Under the pieces are notes generated by a model. The model saw nothing but the letters and a program-made list of their open reading frames with translations. It was not told the origin of the DNA and searched no databases. Positions 53,282-61,211 of a DNA stretch of 64,000 bases are shown here, piece by piece; the first letter of the stretch is position 1, and every line of letters begins with the position of its first letter. Source of the stretch: Faeciplasma sp048393055 (GTDB lineage Bacteria > Bacillota > Clostridia > Oscillospirales > Ruminococcaceae); assembly GCA_048393055.1 (NCBI GenBank), contig DBFJJS010000004.1, positions 46,651 through 110,650 of the forward strand, written 5' to 3'. Both the position numbers and the translations under genes were made by a program.

Positions 53282-53950
53282 ATGGTACATATAGGCAACG
53301 ATTGGGACGAAATACTCTGTAATGAATTCAAGAAGCCGTACTATTTGAAGCTGCGTGAATTTTTAAAGCAGGAGTACAGCCTTTACACCGTTTATCCGGA
53401 CATGTATTCCATTTTCAACGCCTTGAAAATGACCCCTTACGGCAGCGTCAAGGCAGTGATATTCGGTCAGGACCCGTATCACGAGCCAAACCAGGCTCAG
53501 GGCTTGTGTTTTTCCGTGCCGGACGGGACTCCGCTTCCGCCGTCTCTGAAAAACATATATAAGGAGCTTAACGACGATTTGGGCATACCTCCGGCAAAGA
53601 GCGGCGATCTTAGCTGCTGGGCAAGGCAGGGAGTGCTGCTTTTGAATACTGTGCTGACTGTGCGCAGAGGAGCGGCCAACTCTCATAAGGGAAAGGGCTG
53701 GGAGCTTCTGACGGATGAAATAATCCGTTTATTGAATCAAAGGCAGACTCCGACTGTTTTTATACTTTGGGGTGCTAACGCAAGAAGCAAGAAAACCCTT
53801 ATTACCAATCCCATTCATGGCATAATAGAATCTGCTCATCCAAGCCCGCTTTCAGCGTTTAACGGATTCTTTGGGTCGAGACCGTTTTCGCGGGCGAACA
53901 GATTTTTGGTGGATAACGGGATACCTCCGATTAATTGGCGGGTAGAATAG
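53282..53950 (+). CDS. ung: uracil-DNA glycosylase, family 1
   Basis: A 222-residue base-excision repair enzyme that removes uracil from DNA. GQDPYHEPNQAQGLCFSVP holds the catalytic Asp and water-activating loop; ILWGANARSKKTLI and HPSPLSAFNGFFGSRPFSRAN hold the uracil-specificity and leucine-loop His. Length fits the family. ATG 53282 starts one base after the microprotein stop, without an SD of its own, which suggests translational coupling. Confidence 0.97.
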   Translation: MVHIGNDWDEILCNEFKKPYYLKLREFLKQEYSLYTVYPDMYSIFNALKMTPYGSVKAVIFGQDPYHEPNQAQGLCFSVPDGTPLPPSLKNIYKELNDDLGIPPAKSGDLSCWARQGVLLLNTVLTVRRGAANSHKGKGWELLTDEIIRLLNQRQTPTVFILWGANARSKKTLITNPIHGIIESAHPSPLSAFNGFFGSRPFSRANRFLVDNGIPPINWRVE

Positions 53951-53985
53951 CGACTTAAAAGCATAAGAAATCTGAAATCACACAT

Positions 53986-54026
53986 AAATATCCCCCTGTT
54001 CAGTCTGAGCAGGGGGATATTTTTAT
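53986..54026. terminator. bidirectional terminator
   Basis: A stem of AAATATCCCCCTG with its complement, flanked by A and T runs, between the convergent ung and GH43 genes. Confidence 0.9.
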
Positions 54027-54034
54027 CGCATGTA

Positions 54035-55831
54035 TTATTCTACTATTACCGTTATTTTAACGTCGCGCTCTTCCGCTGGCAGATCCTGCTCGTATGACAT
54101 GTCCAGCACAGGTTCGCCGTTTGCGGCAAAGTGCACCCTCCTTATGCCGTCAAGCCTGTCGGGGTGGTTAAGCTCAATGTGGCTGTGATATGCAATATAG
54201 GTGTCTCCGTATTCGTCTACAAAGAAGCTGTTATGACCGGGTCCGTACTGTCCTTCGACAAAATTGGAGGCGAGGTACGGGACCATGGATTTTGTCCAGC
54301 TTTCGGGATCTAAAAGGTCCGAGCCGATATCGGCGGTGAGCATTCCTATAGCGTAGGTATTTCCTCCCGCACTTCCGCCGGAGTATGACAGATAAACCTT
54401 ATCGTCTGTAACAATAGCGTTAGGACCTTCGTTGTTATCAGTTACGTCGACGTTCTCCCAGCCGAACCTCGGCCTTGTAAGAAGTATGGGCTCGGAGGTT
54501 ATGCGGTACGGGCAATCGGGGTCAACCTCCGCAAGAAGTATCATCGAACCGCTGTCGGTACCTGCATAAGTTCTGTACGACCACGCGACGTAGCTTTGAT
54601 CTCCTGCTTCAAAGTAGGTCATATCTATTGATATTCCGCCCTTGCCGTCGCCGCGAGGGTTTGTTCCGGCATATCTCATGTCAGGAAGCAGGCATCTCAT
54701 AGGAGTTTCCCAGTCATCGCGGTTCAGCGGGTCTCCGCCCTCCTTGAGTTCAATGACATATGCCTGCGGATCCCAGCCGCTCATCGTCATAGCTGCAAAA
54801 ATGTAAAGCCTTCCGTTTATTTCGTGAAGCTCTGGTGCCCAGTAGGTAGACTGCCACGGGTCTACATCGCTTGAGAGGATTGTAGAACGTTTTACCCCGT
54901 CCTCGAACAGAGCCTCCGGCGTGTCTGCTTCTCTTATTTCAAACCTTGTCTGTCCGCCGCTGTCGTCCGTTCCTATAAAGTAGTACTTGCCGTTGTAATA
55001 GATGAGGTTCGGATCTCCCCACGGCGTCGATTCAACGGGATAAGGAAATTCCCTTACTAAAATAGTACCATCAACCTTATATTTGCCTGGCTTAGAAAAA
55101 TCTATGTCAGAGGTGTCGAGCTGTATCTTTTTCTGATGGGTAGAGCCATCACTGTAGTAAACAGTGGCATAAAGCTCGTCAAGTTCCTCCTCGCTGCTTA
55201 TAGTTATCTCCTCGGGATATTCCACATGGTCAAAAACGATGTGTTCATAATATGTTACCGCGTCCTGCGCGATAGACGCGGGTATATCTATCTCCACAGC
55301 GCCTAGAATGCCTGCAATGTCTGCAGTGCAGCTTACTCCTTCGCCGTTTCCGGGCTTTGACTCAACAACCTCGGGCCAGCTGAATTCAATGAAATCTTCA
55401 GTGCGCCATATGACGTAGTTCCCGGTCATGTTCTCCTCAATAATCGTGCCGTAGTCGCCGAGATCCACCTTTTCCCTTGTGAACTCTTCGGCGTATATTA
55501 CGTACTCATCACCGTCCTTATAAATCTGCGGGTTGAGAACACCTGCGGAGACGATACCGTCAAGATCGCTGAAATAGCACTCGGCGAAAAGCATTCCGTA
55601 TCCGTAGAAAAGCTGCTCGTAGGTTTTGCCGTCAAAGCTTACCGCCATGTGGACGCTTTCCCCGATATAGCTGGATAGGTCCTCCGCCTCTTCCTTTGTG
55701 TACACCGCAAGCTTTGCAGTGCCGCTTAAATCTACCGGTTCTTCCGCTTCAGACCCGCAGCCTGAAAGCATTGCGATTGAAGTAAGTGTCAGCAGCGCAA
55801 GCGCGGCCGAAAGCAATCTTCTGATTTTCAT
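54035..55831 (-). CDS. GH43-type lipoprotein glycosidase with Ig-like domain
   Basis: A 598-residue surface lipoprotein. Signal peptide ends in MLSGC with Cys25 lipidated. Residues ~30-180 are a region of unclear fold. An Ig-like domain (EITISSEEELDELYATVYYSDGS...) spans about 205-265. The GH43 five-blade propeller follows (about 270-598): WGDPNLIYYNGKYYFIG has the catalytic Asp, STYWAPELHEINGRLY the second carboxylate region, and NEGPNAIVTDDKVYLSYSG the general-acid Glu. GH43 enzymes are arabinofuranosidases or xylosidases, so it would act on plant hemicellulose side chains; the substrate is not certain. ATG 55831 follows TTGGAGG. Confidence 0.85.
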   Translation of the reverse strand: MKIRRLLSAALALLTLTSIAMLSGCGSEAEEPVDLSGTAKLAVYTKEEAEDLSSYIGESVHMAVSFDGKTYEQLFYGYGMLFAECYFSDLDGIVSAGVLNPQIYKDGDEYVIYAEEFTREKVDLGDYGTIIEENMTGNYVIWRTEDFIEFSWPEVVESKPGNGEGVSCTADIAGILGAVEIDIPASIAQDAVTYYEHIVFDHVEYPEEITISSEEELDELYATVYYSDGSTHQKKIQLDTSDIDFSKPGKYKVDGTILVREFPYPVESTPWGDPNLIYYNGKYYFIGTDDSGGQTRFEIREADTPEALFEDGVKRSTILSSDVDPWQSTYWAPELHEINGRLYIFAAMTMSGWDPQAYVIELKEGGDPLNRDDWETPMRCLLPDMRYAGTNPRGDGKGGISIDMTYFEAGDQSYVAWSYRTYAGTDSGSMILLAEVDPDCPYRITSEPILLTRPRFGWENVDVTDNNEGPNAIVTDDKVYLSYSGGSAGGNTYAIGMLTADIGSDLLDPESWTKSMVPYLASNFVEGQYGPGHNSFFVDEYGDTYIAYHSHIELNHPDRLDGIRRVHFAANGEPVLDMSYEQDLPAEERDVKITVIVE

Positions 55832-55955
55832 AATATAACCTCCAATAAATGACGCTCATTTAAAACAAGCTTATAATTAAATATACCACGATATTTGCGT
55901 TTGTTCAAGGCTTTAAAAATATTACGGCAAAAATTCGGCAAATCTGATAAAACAA

Positions 55956-55982
55956 AAAACCGCGCCTTAAAAAGCACGGATT
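55956..55982 (-). terminator. weak terminator after the MATE gene
   Basis: On the minus strand CCGTGC...GCGCGG with an imperfect stem is followed by GTTTTTTG. It lies just past the MATE stop. Confidence 0.45.
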
Positions 55983-55994
55983 AAAATAATAATA

Positions 55995-57347
55995 TTACAT
56001 TCGGTACTTTACCGCGCGCTTACAATAGAAGAACGCCGGTATCAAGAAGATATCCGCCATTACCCATGCGGCTGGATTTGCAAAGCACGCTATGTTGTAG
56101 CCCCAAATCGGTATCAGAAAAGCTATAACGGTCCTGGCGACCATTTCAAACGCCCCAGCCAATACCGCCAGCTTTGGAAAGCCCATCCCCTGTATTGTAA
56201 ACCTGAGTATGTTTACAAGCGAAAGCGGAATGTAGAAGCATACTATGGTTTTCAGAAACTGCGACGCAAGCACGAGTATTTCTCCGGCGTTTTCATCTGT
56301 AAGATCTACGAACATAGAAGCAAGAGGGTCGGCAAATATCCATACCACGGCAAACGCAAACACTGAATATCCGATGCCGATAAGCCCGCAGTCGCGCATG
56401 CCTATGCTCACTCGCTCAAATTTTCTCGCGCCAACGTTTTGGCTCGCATATGTTGCCATTGTGCTGCCCATCGCGTCGGTAGCGCATGCGACTATCTGAT
56501 TTACTTTGCTTCCCGCTGTTACCGCCGCCATAACCGTAGAACCTAGACCGTTTACGGCGGTTTGCATTATTATGCTGCCGATAGCGGTTATAGAGTATTG
56601 AAGTCCCATCGGGAGACCCATTGCAAAGAGGTTTTTAACGCATTGCTTGTCAAGCCTCAGATTTTGGCGCTTAACATGAAGCAGGGGAAATTTTTTAGCT
56701 ATTACAACAAGGCATAAAAGCCCCGAAACAAGCTGCGACAAAACCGTAGCCCACGCCGCTCCGGCTACGCCCATCTTAAAGTTTATTATAAAAACCAGGT
56801 CGAGGACAACGTTTAACGCACTTGACAGAAGCAGGAAGTAAAGAGGCGTTTTTGAATCTCCCAGCGAACGCATGAGACCGGACAGGGTGTTGTATAAAAA
56901 CGTCACCGGTATGCCGAGGAAAATTACGAATATGTAGTCGTAGGCAAAGGTCCACGCGTCGGAAGGGGTGTCCATCCAGTCGAGTATCTTCCCGCAGAGC
57001 AGGCATACCGCAACGGTTATAATTACGGAAACTCCTATCGAAAGCCATAGGATGTTTCCCACGTAGTTTTTTAAGCCCTCGTAATCCTGCTGACCGAATT
57101 TTTGGGCGACAGGTATCGCAAAGCCTGTGCATATGCCCATGCAGAAGCCAAGCACAAGGAAGTTTATCGAGCCGGTAGAGCCGACGCCGGCAAGGCATGT
57201 GTTTCCCAAAAACTTTCCGACCACCATCGTATCGACCATATTGTAAAGCTGCTGAAACAAAAGCCCTATAAACAGCGGGAGCATAAACCCTAAAATAAGC
57301 GAAACGGGCTTGCCCTCGGTGAGATTTTTCGTAGATGTTTTGCTCAT
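55995..57347 (-). CDS. MATE-family multidrug/toxin efflux protein
   Basis: A 450-residue membrane transporter with 12 hydrophobic segments in two similar halves. MLPLFIGLLFQQLYNMVDTMVVGKFLG at the N-terminus and GSTGSINFLVLGFCMGICTGFAIPVAQKFGQ are typical of the DinF/NorM-like MATE family, which expels organic cations in exchange for Na+ or protons. The upstream region has two perfect palindromes that may be regulator sites. The neighbouring divergent HTH protein is a candidate regulator. ATG 57347 is preceded by a GAGGTCG SD-like sequence. Confidence 0.92.
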   Translation of the reverse strand: MSKTSTKNLTEGKPVSLILGFMLPLFIGLLFQQLYNMVDTMVVGKFLGNTCLAGVGSTGSINFLVLGFCMGICTGFAIPVAQKFGQQDYEGLKNYVGNILWLSIGVSVIITVAVCLLCGKILDWMDTPSDAWTFAYDYIFVIFLGIPVTFLYNTLSGLMRSLGDSKTPLYFLLLSSALNVVLDLVFIINFKMGVAGAAWATVLSQLVSGLLCLVVIAKKFPLLHVKRQNLRLDKQCVKNLFAMGLPMGLQYSITAIGSIIMQTAVNGLGSTVMAAVTAGSKVNQIVACATDAMGSTMATYASQNVGARKFERVSIGMRDCGLIGIGYSVFAFAVVWIFADPLASMFVDLTDENAGEILVLASQFLKTIVCFYIPLSLVNILRFTIQGMGFPKLAVLAGAFEMVARTVIAFLIPIWGYNIACFANPAAWVMADIFLIPAFFYCKRAVKYRM

Positions 57348-57370
57348 AGTCGCGACCTCGCAAAATTTAT

Positions 57371-57400
57371 AATGGTTTAACCATTTCGATAGTGTACACT
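57371..57400. promoter_or_regulatory. paired palindromes upstream of the MATE gene
   Basis: AATGGTTTAACCATT (57371-57385, a perfect 7-bp inverted repeat around one base) and AGTGTACACT (57391-57400, a perfect 10-bp palindrome) lie 24-53 bases before the MATE start, where a promoter would be. They look like operator sites for a dimeric regulator. The remaining 57401-57721 gap contains GTACA...TGTAC at about 57464-57482 and the leader of the HTH gene, and nothing else clear. Confidence 0.5.
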
Positions 57401-57721
57401 AATGAGGCGCAATATTCAATATACAGCCTTGATAAAATTGGGTAAAAGAAGCGCCCGTTTGCTGTACATAATTAATGTGTACGGCAGCCGGACGAGCGTT
57501 TTCATATTTCATCTGACTCATGGCTTGACGATGATACGCTGTTTGTGGTACGCTTTTAATGTCACATGAGTATATTCGCAGCTATAACGGAGGCTTCAAT
57601 CATCGCTTGAGAGGTGTTTTATTATTTTCAAGCATTAGTTGCTGTTAAAGCTATATGCTGTTTTATAAAATAAAGCTGCGGGAAGACGGCAAAAAGCCCG
57701 TCCGAGCAGAAAGGAATCGTT

Positions 57722-58564
57722 ATGTTTAATATGGTAAGAGTAGGAGCAAAAATTTCACAGCTCAGAAAAAGCAGCAATATGACCCAAATGGAGCTGGCGG
57801 ATAAACTGAATATCAGCTTTCAGGCGGTGTCTAACTGGGAAAGGGGCAACTCCATGCCGGATATCTCAAAGCTTCCTGAGCTGGCGAAGCTTTTCGGAGT
57901 AAGTATCGACGAAATACTCGGAGAAAAGTCGGAGCTGATTGACCGCGCGGCAAGCGGTAAAATAGACGAGTATCTTAGCGGTAGCGCGGTTTCTGTCGAG
58001 CAGATTGCGCAGGCCGCCCCGATATTAAAGCCCGAGCAGGTGGATAAGTCGTTTGAGAAAGCGAAATTTGACAGCCTGAACGAGATTGTTGATATTTTGC
58101 CGTTTGTGAGTGAAGATACCGTAGACCTGCTTGTTAATAAGGCTGTCGAAAAGGGGGATTACAGCGGCTTAGCTGGGGCTGTTCCATTTGCAAGCGAGGA
58201 GACCGTCGATAAGATTGCTGAAAAAATGGCCGGCGAAGGGAAAAGCATTGAATGGATCGCGCCTTTTGTCAGCGAGGAGGCGATTTCAAGACTTGTACCG
58301 GTCATTTATAAGGAGCGCGGACTTGCCGGAATCGAAAATATTGCGATGTTTATTTCGGACGGGCAGCTTTGCAAAATTGCCGAGTTGGAATACGAAAGCC
58401 ATGGGCTTGGCAGTATCCAGGATATCGCGCCTTTTTTGGACCGGAATTTTCTTGACGGTCTTGCAAAGAGGGCGATACAAAAGGACGGCATAAAAGCAAT
58501 AGAACCGATAGCTCCGTTTCTGAGCAGGGATATGCTGTCGGAGTATATAAAAAGCAATCTGTAA
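57722..58564 (+). CDS. XRE-family HTH protein with ~28-residue C-terminal repeats
   Basis: A 280-residue protein. Residues ~5-62 are a Xre/Cro-type helix-turn-helix (ISQLRKSSNMTQMELADKL, FQAVSNWERGNSMPDISKL). From about residue 80 on there are about seven imperfect repeats of 27-29 residues with the pattern I-x-P-F-[VL]-S-x-[ED]-x-[VIL]-x-x-[LI]: ILPFVSEDTVDLL, AVPFASEETVDKI, IAPFVSEEAISRL, IAMFISDGQLCKI, IAPFLDRNFLDGL and IAPFLSRDMLSEY. They are probably paired helices, suggesting a solenoid for binding or oligomerisation. It is divergent from the MATE gene and could regulate it. SD AAAGGAA precedes ATG 57722; a terminator follows. Confidence 0.82.
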   Translation: MFNMVRVGAKISQLRKSSNMTQMELADKLNISFQAVSNWERGNSMPDISKLPELAKLFGVSIDEILGEKSELIDRAASGKIDEYLSGSAVSVEQIAQAAPILKPEQVDKSFEKAKFDSLNEIVDILPFVSEDTVDLLVNKAVEKGDYSGLAGAVPFASEETVDKIAEKMAGEGKSIEWIAPFVSEEAISRLVPVIYKERGLAGIENIAMFISDGQLCKIAELEYESHGLGSIQDIAPFLDRNFLDGLAKRAIQKDGIKAIEPIAPFLSRDMLSEYIKSNL

Positions 58565-58588
58565 AATGGCGCGGCTGCACAGCGCAAA

Positions 58589-58620
58589 AAGCGGGACGGA
58601 TTTAATCCGTCCCGTATGTT
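58589..58620 (+). terminator. hairpin after the HTH gene
   Basis: CGGGACGGATT/AATCCGTCCCG (58592-58614), a perfect stem with a one-base centre. No strong T run follows on the plus strand, but it lies 25 bases past the stop. Confidence 0.55.
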
Positions 58621-58633
58621 ATATCTAATTGTT

Positions 58634-59318
58634 TTATCCTTCAAGCCTCATTTTCAAACCGTTTGCCGCGTCCTGAGCAAGCTGTCTTATGGCGCCGTCG
58701 CTGCCGTCGGTTTCGACTGCAAGTGAAGTGGCGTCGTTTAACGGCGTGATATATTCGATTGAATAATACAGCCACTGGGGAATGTACTGCATACCGTCCT
58801 CTAATTTGCAATAGGAATAAGAGTAAATTTGCATATCCGTTTCGACATCTTCATTTAAGATATCATAAAGCAGGCGCAAAAAGTCGACAGCCTCATTCTG
58901 GTTTTGAGAATATCTGTTCATAAACACATATTGCGTCATTATATCATAGATGTCAAAATCGTAATATGAGTTTTCCTTTAAATCGTCAGGATATTCATAA
59001 TAATGCTTGAGGACTTCAAAAAGTTCCTCGCCGTCCTAGTCGGAATATTCGCCCGTGAAAAGGTTCAGGTTTTTATAGCAGTACTTAAACATAGTATCGC
59101 ATGATGTTGACGTCAGCGTTGTATAATTCCTCATATTTTGCCGCGGCAGCATCAATGCTGTAAGTATTCGTTCCACACAGCAGGATTGTCAAAGCGCCGT
59201 CGATGAACTCGTTCTCCTTTATGTTGCCGGCAACCATATGATTGTTTCTTATTAGGAACGCTGTAAATACAAGGCTTTTCGGAGCCTGCAATCCGAAAAA
59301 AATAATATTTGATCTATC
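58634..59318 (-). pseudogene. broken gene at the chromosome/element boundary (solute-binding-like remnant)
   Basis: Two minus-strand open stretches (59085-59318 and 58634-59083) belong to one former gene. The upper one ends in KYEELYNADVNIMRYYV and its continuation is in another frame (TMFKYCYKNLNLFTGEYSD). A TAG at 59036-59038 then cuts this frame between GEYSD and DGEELFEVLKHYYEY. The lower part runs to a normal-looking end (KMRLEG) at 58634. So it has one frameshift, one in-frame stop, and no 5' end. The pattern 'LTILLCGTNTYSIDAAAAKYEELYNADVNI' resembles the start of bacterial extracellular solute-binding lipoproteins; this is tentative. The missing 5' part may have been cut off when the conjugative element inserted. 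Confidence 0.6.
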
Positions 59319-59329
59319 ACATTACGCAG

Positions 59330-59364
59330 AAAGCCGTCCAGGTGCTATCTTGGGCGGCTTTTTT
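59330..59364 (+). terminator. terminator at the left end of the conjugative element
   Basis: GCCGTCCA/TGGGCGGC stem (one G-T pair) followed by TTTTTT. It would stop host transcripts from entering the element. Confidence 0.75.
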
Positions 59365-59397
59365 GCGTGGATAGACCGGAAGGAGGTAGAAAAATAA

Positions 59398-59463
59398 TTG
59401 CAGAAATTTAAGCTCGAAAATTGTGCAACTTTCACGAAAAGGAGGTTAGTGAATGGCAGATGA
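59398..59463 (+). CDS. possible 21-residue leader peptide before the ParB-like gene
   Basis: Frame TTG 59398 to TGA 59461 reads MQKFKLENCATFTKRRLVNG and one Arg. A strong SD (GGAAGGAGG, 59378-59386) precedes it at a long 11-base distance, and its stop overlaps the start of the next gene by a few codons, which would allow coupled translation. It may be only a leader, or chance. The gene start ATG 59453 also has its own SD. Confidence 0.35.
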   Translation: MQKFKLENCATFTKRRLVNGR

Positions 59464-60913
59464 AAAACTGAACACGGGCCCCGAGGTGCAGAAAATCGAA
59501 GAGGCCCCCGCGCCCGCTGTGGCTGATCCGGCCCACGGGGAGGCCCCCGTTCCCGAACACCCGCCGGAACAGGCCGGGCCTGCCGAGCCCGGAGATGTGG
59601 TAATCTCTGCGGAGCAGATTGACGCGCTCATGGCAGAAAAGCGGCAGGCGGCCCGGGCCGAGGTGGAAAAGGCAGAGGCATCCCGTGAACAGGAGGCCGG
59701 GGCTCCTGCGCCGGAGCGTCCTGCCGCTGAAAGCGAGAAAGCCGAAAAGCCGCGCCGGGGCCGTCCCCCTAAGTCTGATAAGACGGAGCGCACCGGGCCG
59801 GAGGCTGAAAAGGCGCCCAAAAAGGCCGGGCCCCGCAAGGGCCGCCCCTCTAAGGCTGACAAGGCGGCCCCCGACAAGGCCCAGCCCTCACAACGAGACA
59901 AATTGTCCCGAAGTGGCGGGAAAGCTCCCGAAGCTCTTGTTCCCCCGGATGCCGGAAAGGATACGCCCGCAAAGGAGGCCGCTCCCCCGGAGCAGGGTGT
60001 GACGGAGCCGACTGCGCCGCCCCGCCCTGTTGAGGAGGGAAAGCTGGTCTATCTGAAACTTTCCGAGCTCCATCCGTTCCATACATTCCGCCCCCATCCG
60101 TTCAAGGTGCGGGACGATGCCAAAATGCAGGAAACCGTGGCATCCATCAAGCTCAACGGCGTTATGGTGCCCGGCCTTGCCCGCCCGGAAAAGGACGGAA
60201 ACGGCTATGAGATTGTGGCAGGCCATCGCCGCTGCCGTGGCAGCGAGCTGGCCGGGCTGGAGGAAATGCCCTTTATTGTCCGGGATATGACCGACCACGA
60301 GGCGGTGGAGGCCATGAAGGACAGCAACAAGCAGAGGGATCAGACGCTCCCCAGCGAACTGGCCGCCCTTTTGGATCTGGAGGTAGAGGACATCAAGCAC
60401 CAGGGCTCCCGGCTGAAAGGTGTGGCCGAGGGCGATGTGGGGAAACGCTCGGTTGAGATTGTGGGCGAGGCGCATGGCATGAACTATAAAAAGGTTATGC
60501 GGTATCTGCGCCTTAACCACCTTGTCCCGGAGCTCATGGATAAGGTGGACGATAAAAAGATGGGCTTCATGCCTGCGGTGGAGCTTTCCTATATTAAGCC
60601 GAAAAACCAAAGGCTGATTGCCGTTTCCATTGACGGAGAACAGGCATCCCCCTCTCTGGCCCAGGCGAAACAGCTCCGGGAGCTGGATAAGGAAGGCAAG
60701 CTCAACGGCGATGTAATTGACGGCATATTAAGCGAAAAGAAAAAGGAGGATCGCGGCGTGATTATTTCGATGGCTGAACTGGAGAAATATTTTGGAAAGG
60801 AGGCCACTCCCGCCAAAATGAAGGAGCAGATCATGACTTTGCTGGACGAGTGGAAGGAGAAACAGCCGCCCGAGCTGGCAAAGGCCCCGAAAAAGATGGA
60901 AAAAGACAAGTAA
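59453..60913 (+). CDS. ParB/RepB/Spo0J-type partition protein of the conjugative element
   Basis: A 486-residue protein. Residues 1-195 are a low-complexity Ala/Pro/Glu/Lys-rich region with RRGRPPKS and RKGRPSKA, which are AT-hook-like. A ParB N-terminal domain begins at about 199 (KLVYLKLSELHPFHTFRPHPF), with the CTP/DNA motif EIVAGHRRCRGSELAG near 256, followed by a helix-turn-helix region (GEAHGMNYKKVMRYLRLNH) and a basic C-terminal helix. It would keep or control the element when circular. A near-palindrome occurs inside its own coding sequence (59894-59910). SD AAAGGAGG precedes ATG 59453. Confidence 0.85.
   Translation: MADEKLNTGPEVQKIEEAPAPAVADPAHGEAPVPEHPPEQAGPAEPGDVVISAEQIDALMAEKRQAARAEVEKAEASREQEAGAPAPERPAAESEKAEKPRRGRPPKSDKTERTGPEAEKAPKKAGPRKGRPSKADKAAPDKAQPSQRDKLSRSGGKAPEALVPPDAGKDTPAKEAAPPEQGVTEPTAPPRPVEEGKLVYLKLSELHPFHTFRPHPFKVRDDAKMQETVASIKLNGVMVPGLARPEKDGNGYEIVAGHRRCRGSELAGLEEMPFIVRDMTDHEAVEAMKDSNKQRDQTLPSELAALLDLEVEDIKHQGSRLKGVAEGDVGKRSVEIVGEAHGMNYKKVMRYLRLNHLVPELMDKVDDKKMGFMPAVELSYIKPKNQRLIAVSIDGEQASPSLAQAKQLRELDKEGKLNGDVIDGILSEKKKEDRGVIISMAELEKYFGKEATPAKMKEQIMTLLDEWKEKQPPELAKAPKKMEKDK
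59894..59910. repeat. near-palindromic 17-mer, copy 1 (inside the ParB-like gene)
   Basis: CGAGACAAATTGTCCCG, with inverted halves GACAA-A-TTGTC and outer CG/CG pairs. The same 17-mer recurs at 60927-60943 and, with two changes, at 62267-62283. Confidence 0.7.
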
Positions 60914-60926
60914 CCCGACCACACTT

Positions 60927-60943
60927 CGAGACAAATTGTCCCG
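60927..60943. repeat. near-palindromic 17-mer, copy 2
   Basis: Identical to copy 1 and located 14 bases after the ParB-like stop codon. The context CACTT before it is shared with copy 3. Confidence 0.75.
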
Positions 60944-61011
60944 AGGGGGCCCCGCCCCTCCTGCAAAGGGCTCTGTGGTGATATATCCCCCGTCGCCGCC
61001 TATCTTCCTGT

Positions 61012-61161
61012 ACAGCCGGGAGTGGGCCGTCAAGGGTGCAACGCACCGCCGCTTGCGGCGGCCTGCCCTTTACGGTCTGCCCCGGCTGTGCTATTTCCAG
61101 CGGCGCGGCGGGGGTATATATATCCTCCAGAGCCGCCCCCTTTCCCATGACTGGGAAAGGG
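61012..61161. other. strongly structured intergenic segment of the conjugative element
   Basis: The 298-base gap 60914-61211 has, besides copy 2 of the 17-mer, a branched hairpin: outer stem ACAGCCGGG/CCCGGCTGT (61012-61020 with 61081-61089), then GGCCGT/ACGGTC (61025-61030 with 61072-61077), AAGGG/CCCTT (61032-61036 with 61066-61070), and two competing inner hairpins, GGTGC/GCACC (61035-61047) and CCGCCGC/GCGGCGG (61046-61061). A second perfect 10-bp hairpin CCCTTTCCCA/TGGGAAAGGG lies at 61138-61161. Neither is followed by a T run. It may be a regulatory leader of the next genes or a DNA site for transfer or replication; I cannot decide which. Confidence 0.55.
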
Positions 61162-61211
61162 CGGGGGGATTGGGCTGAAGTATCTTTCTTCAATGAATGG
61201 AGGTTTTGACA

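Noticed and set aside
59888..60610. Minus-strand open frame of 240 codons opposite the ParB-like gene
   Set aside because: Shadow of the high-GC plus-strand gene, which has clear ParB motifs.
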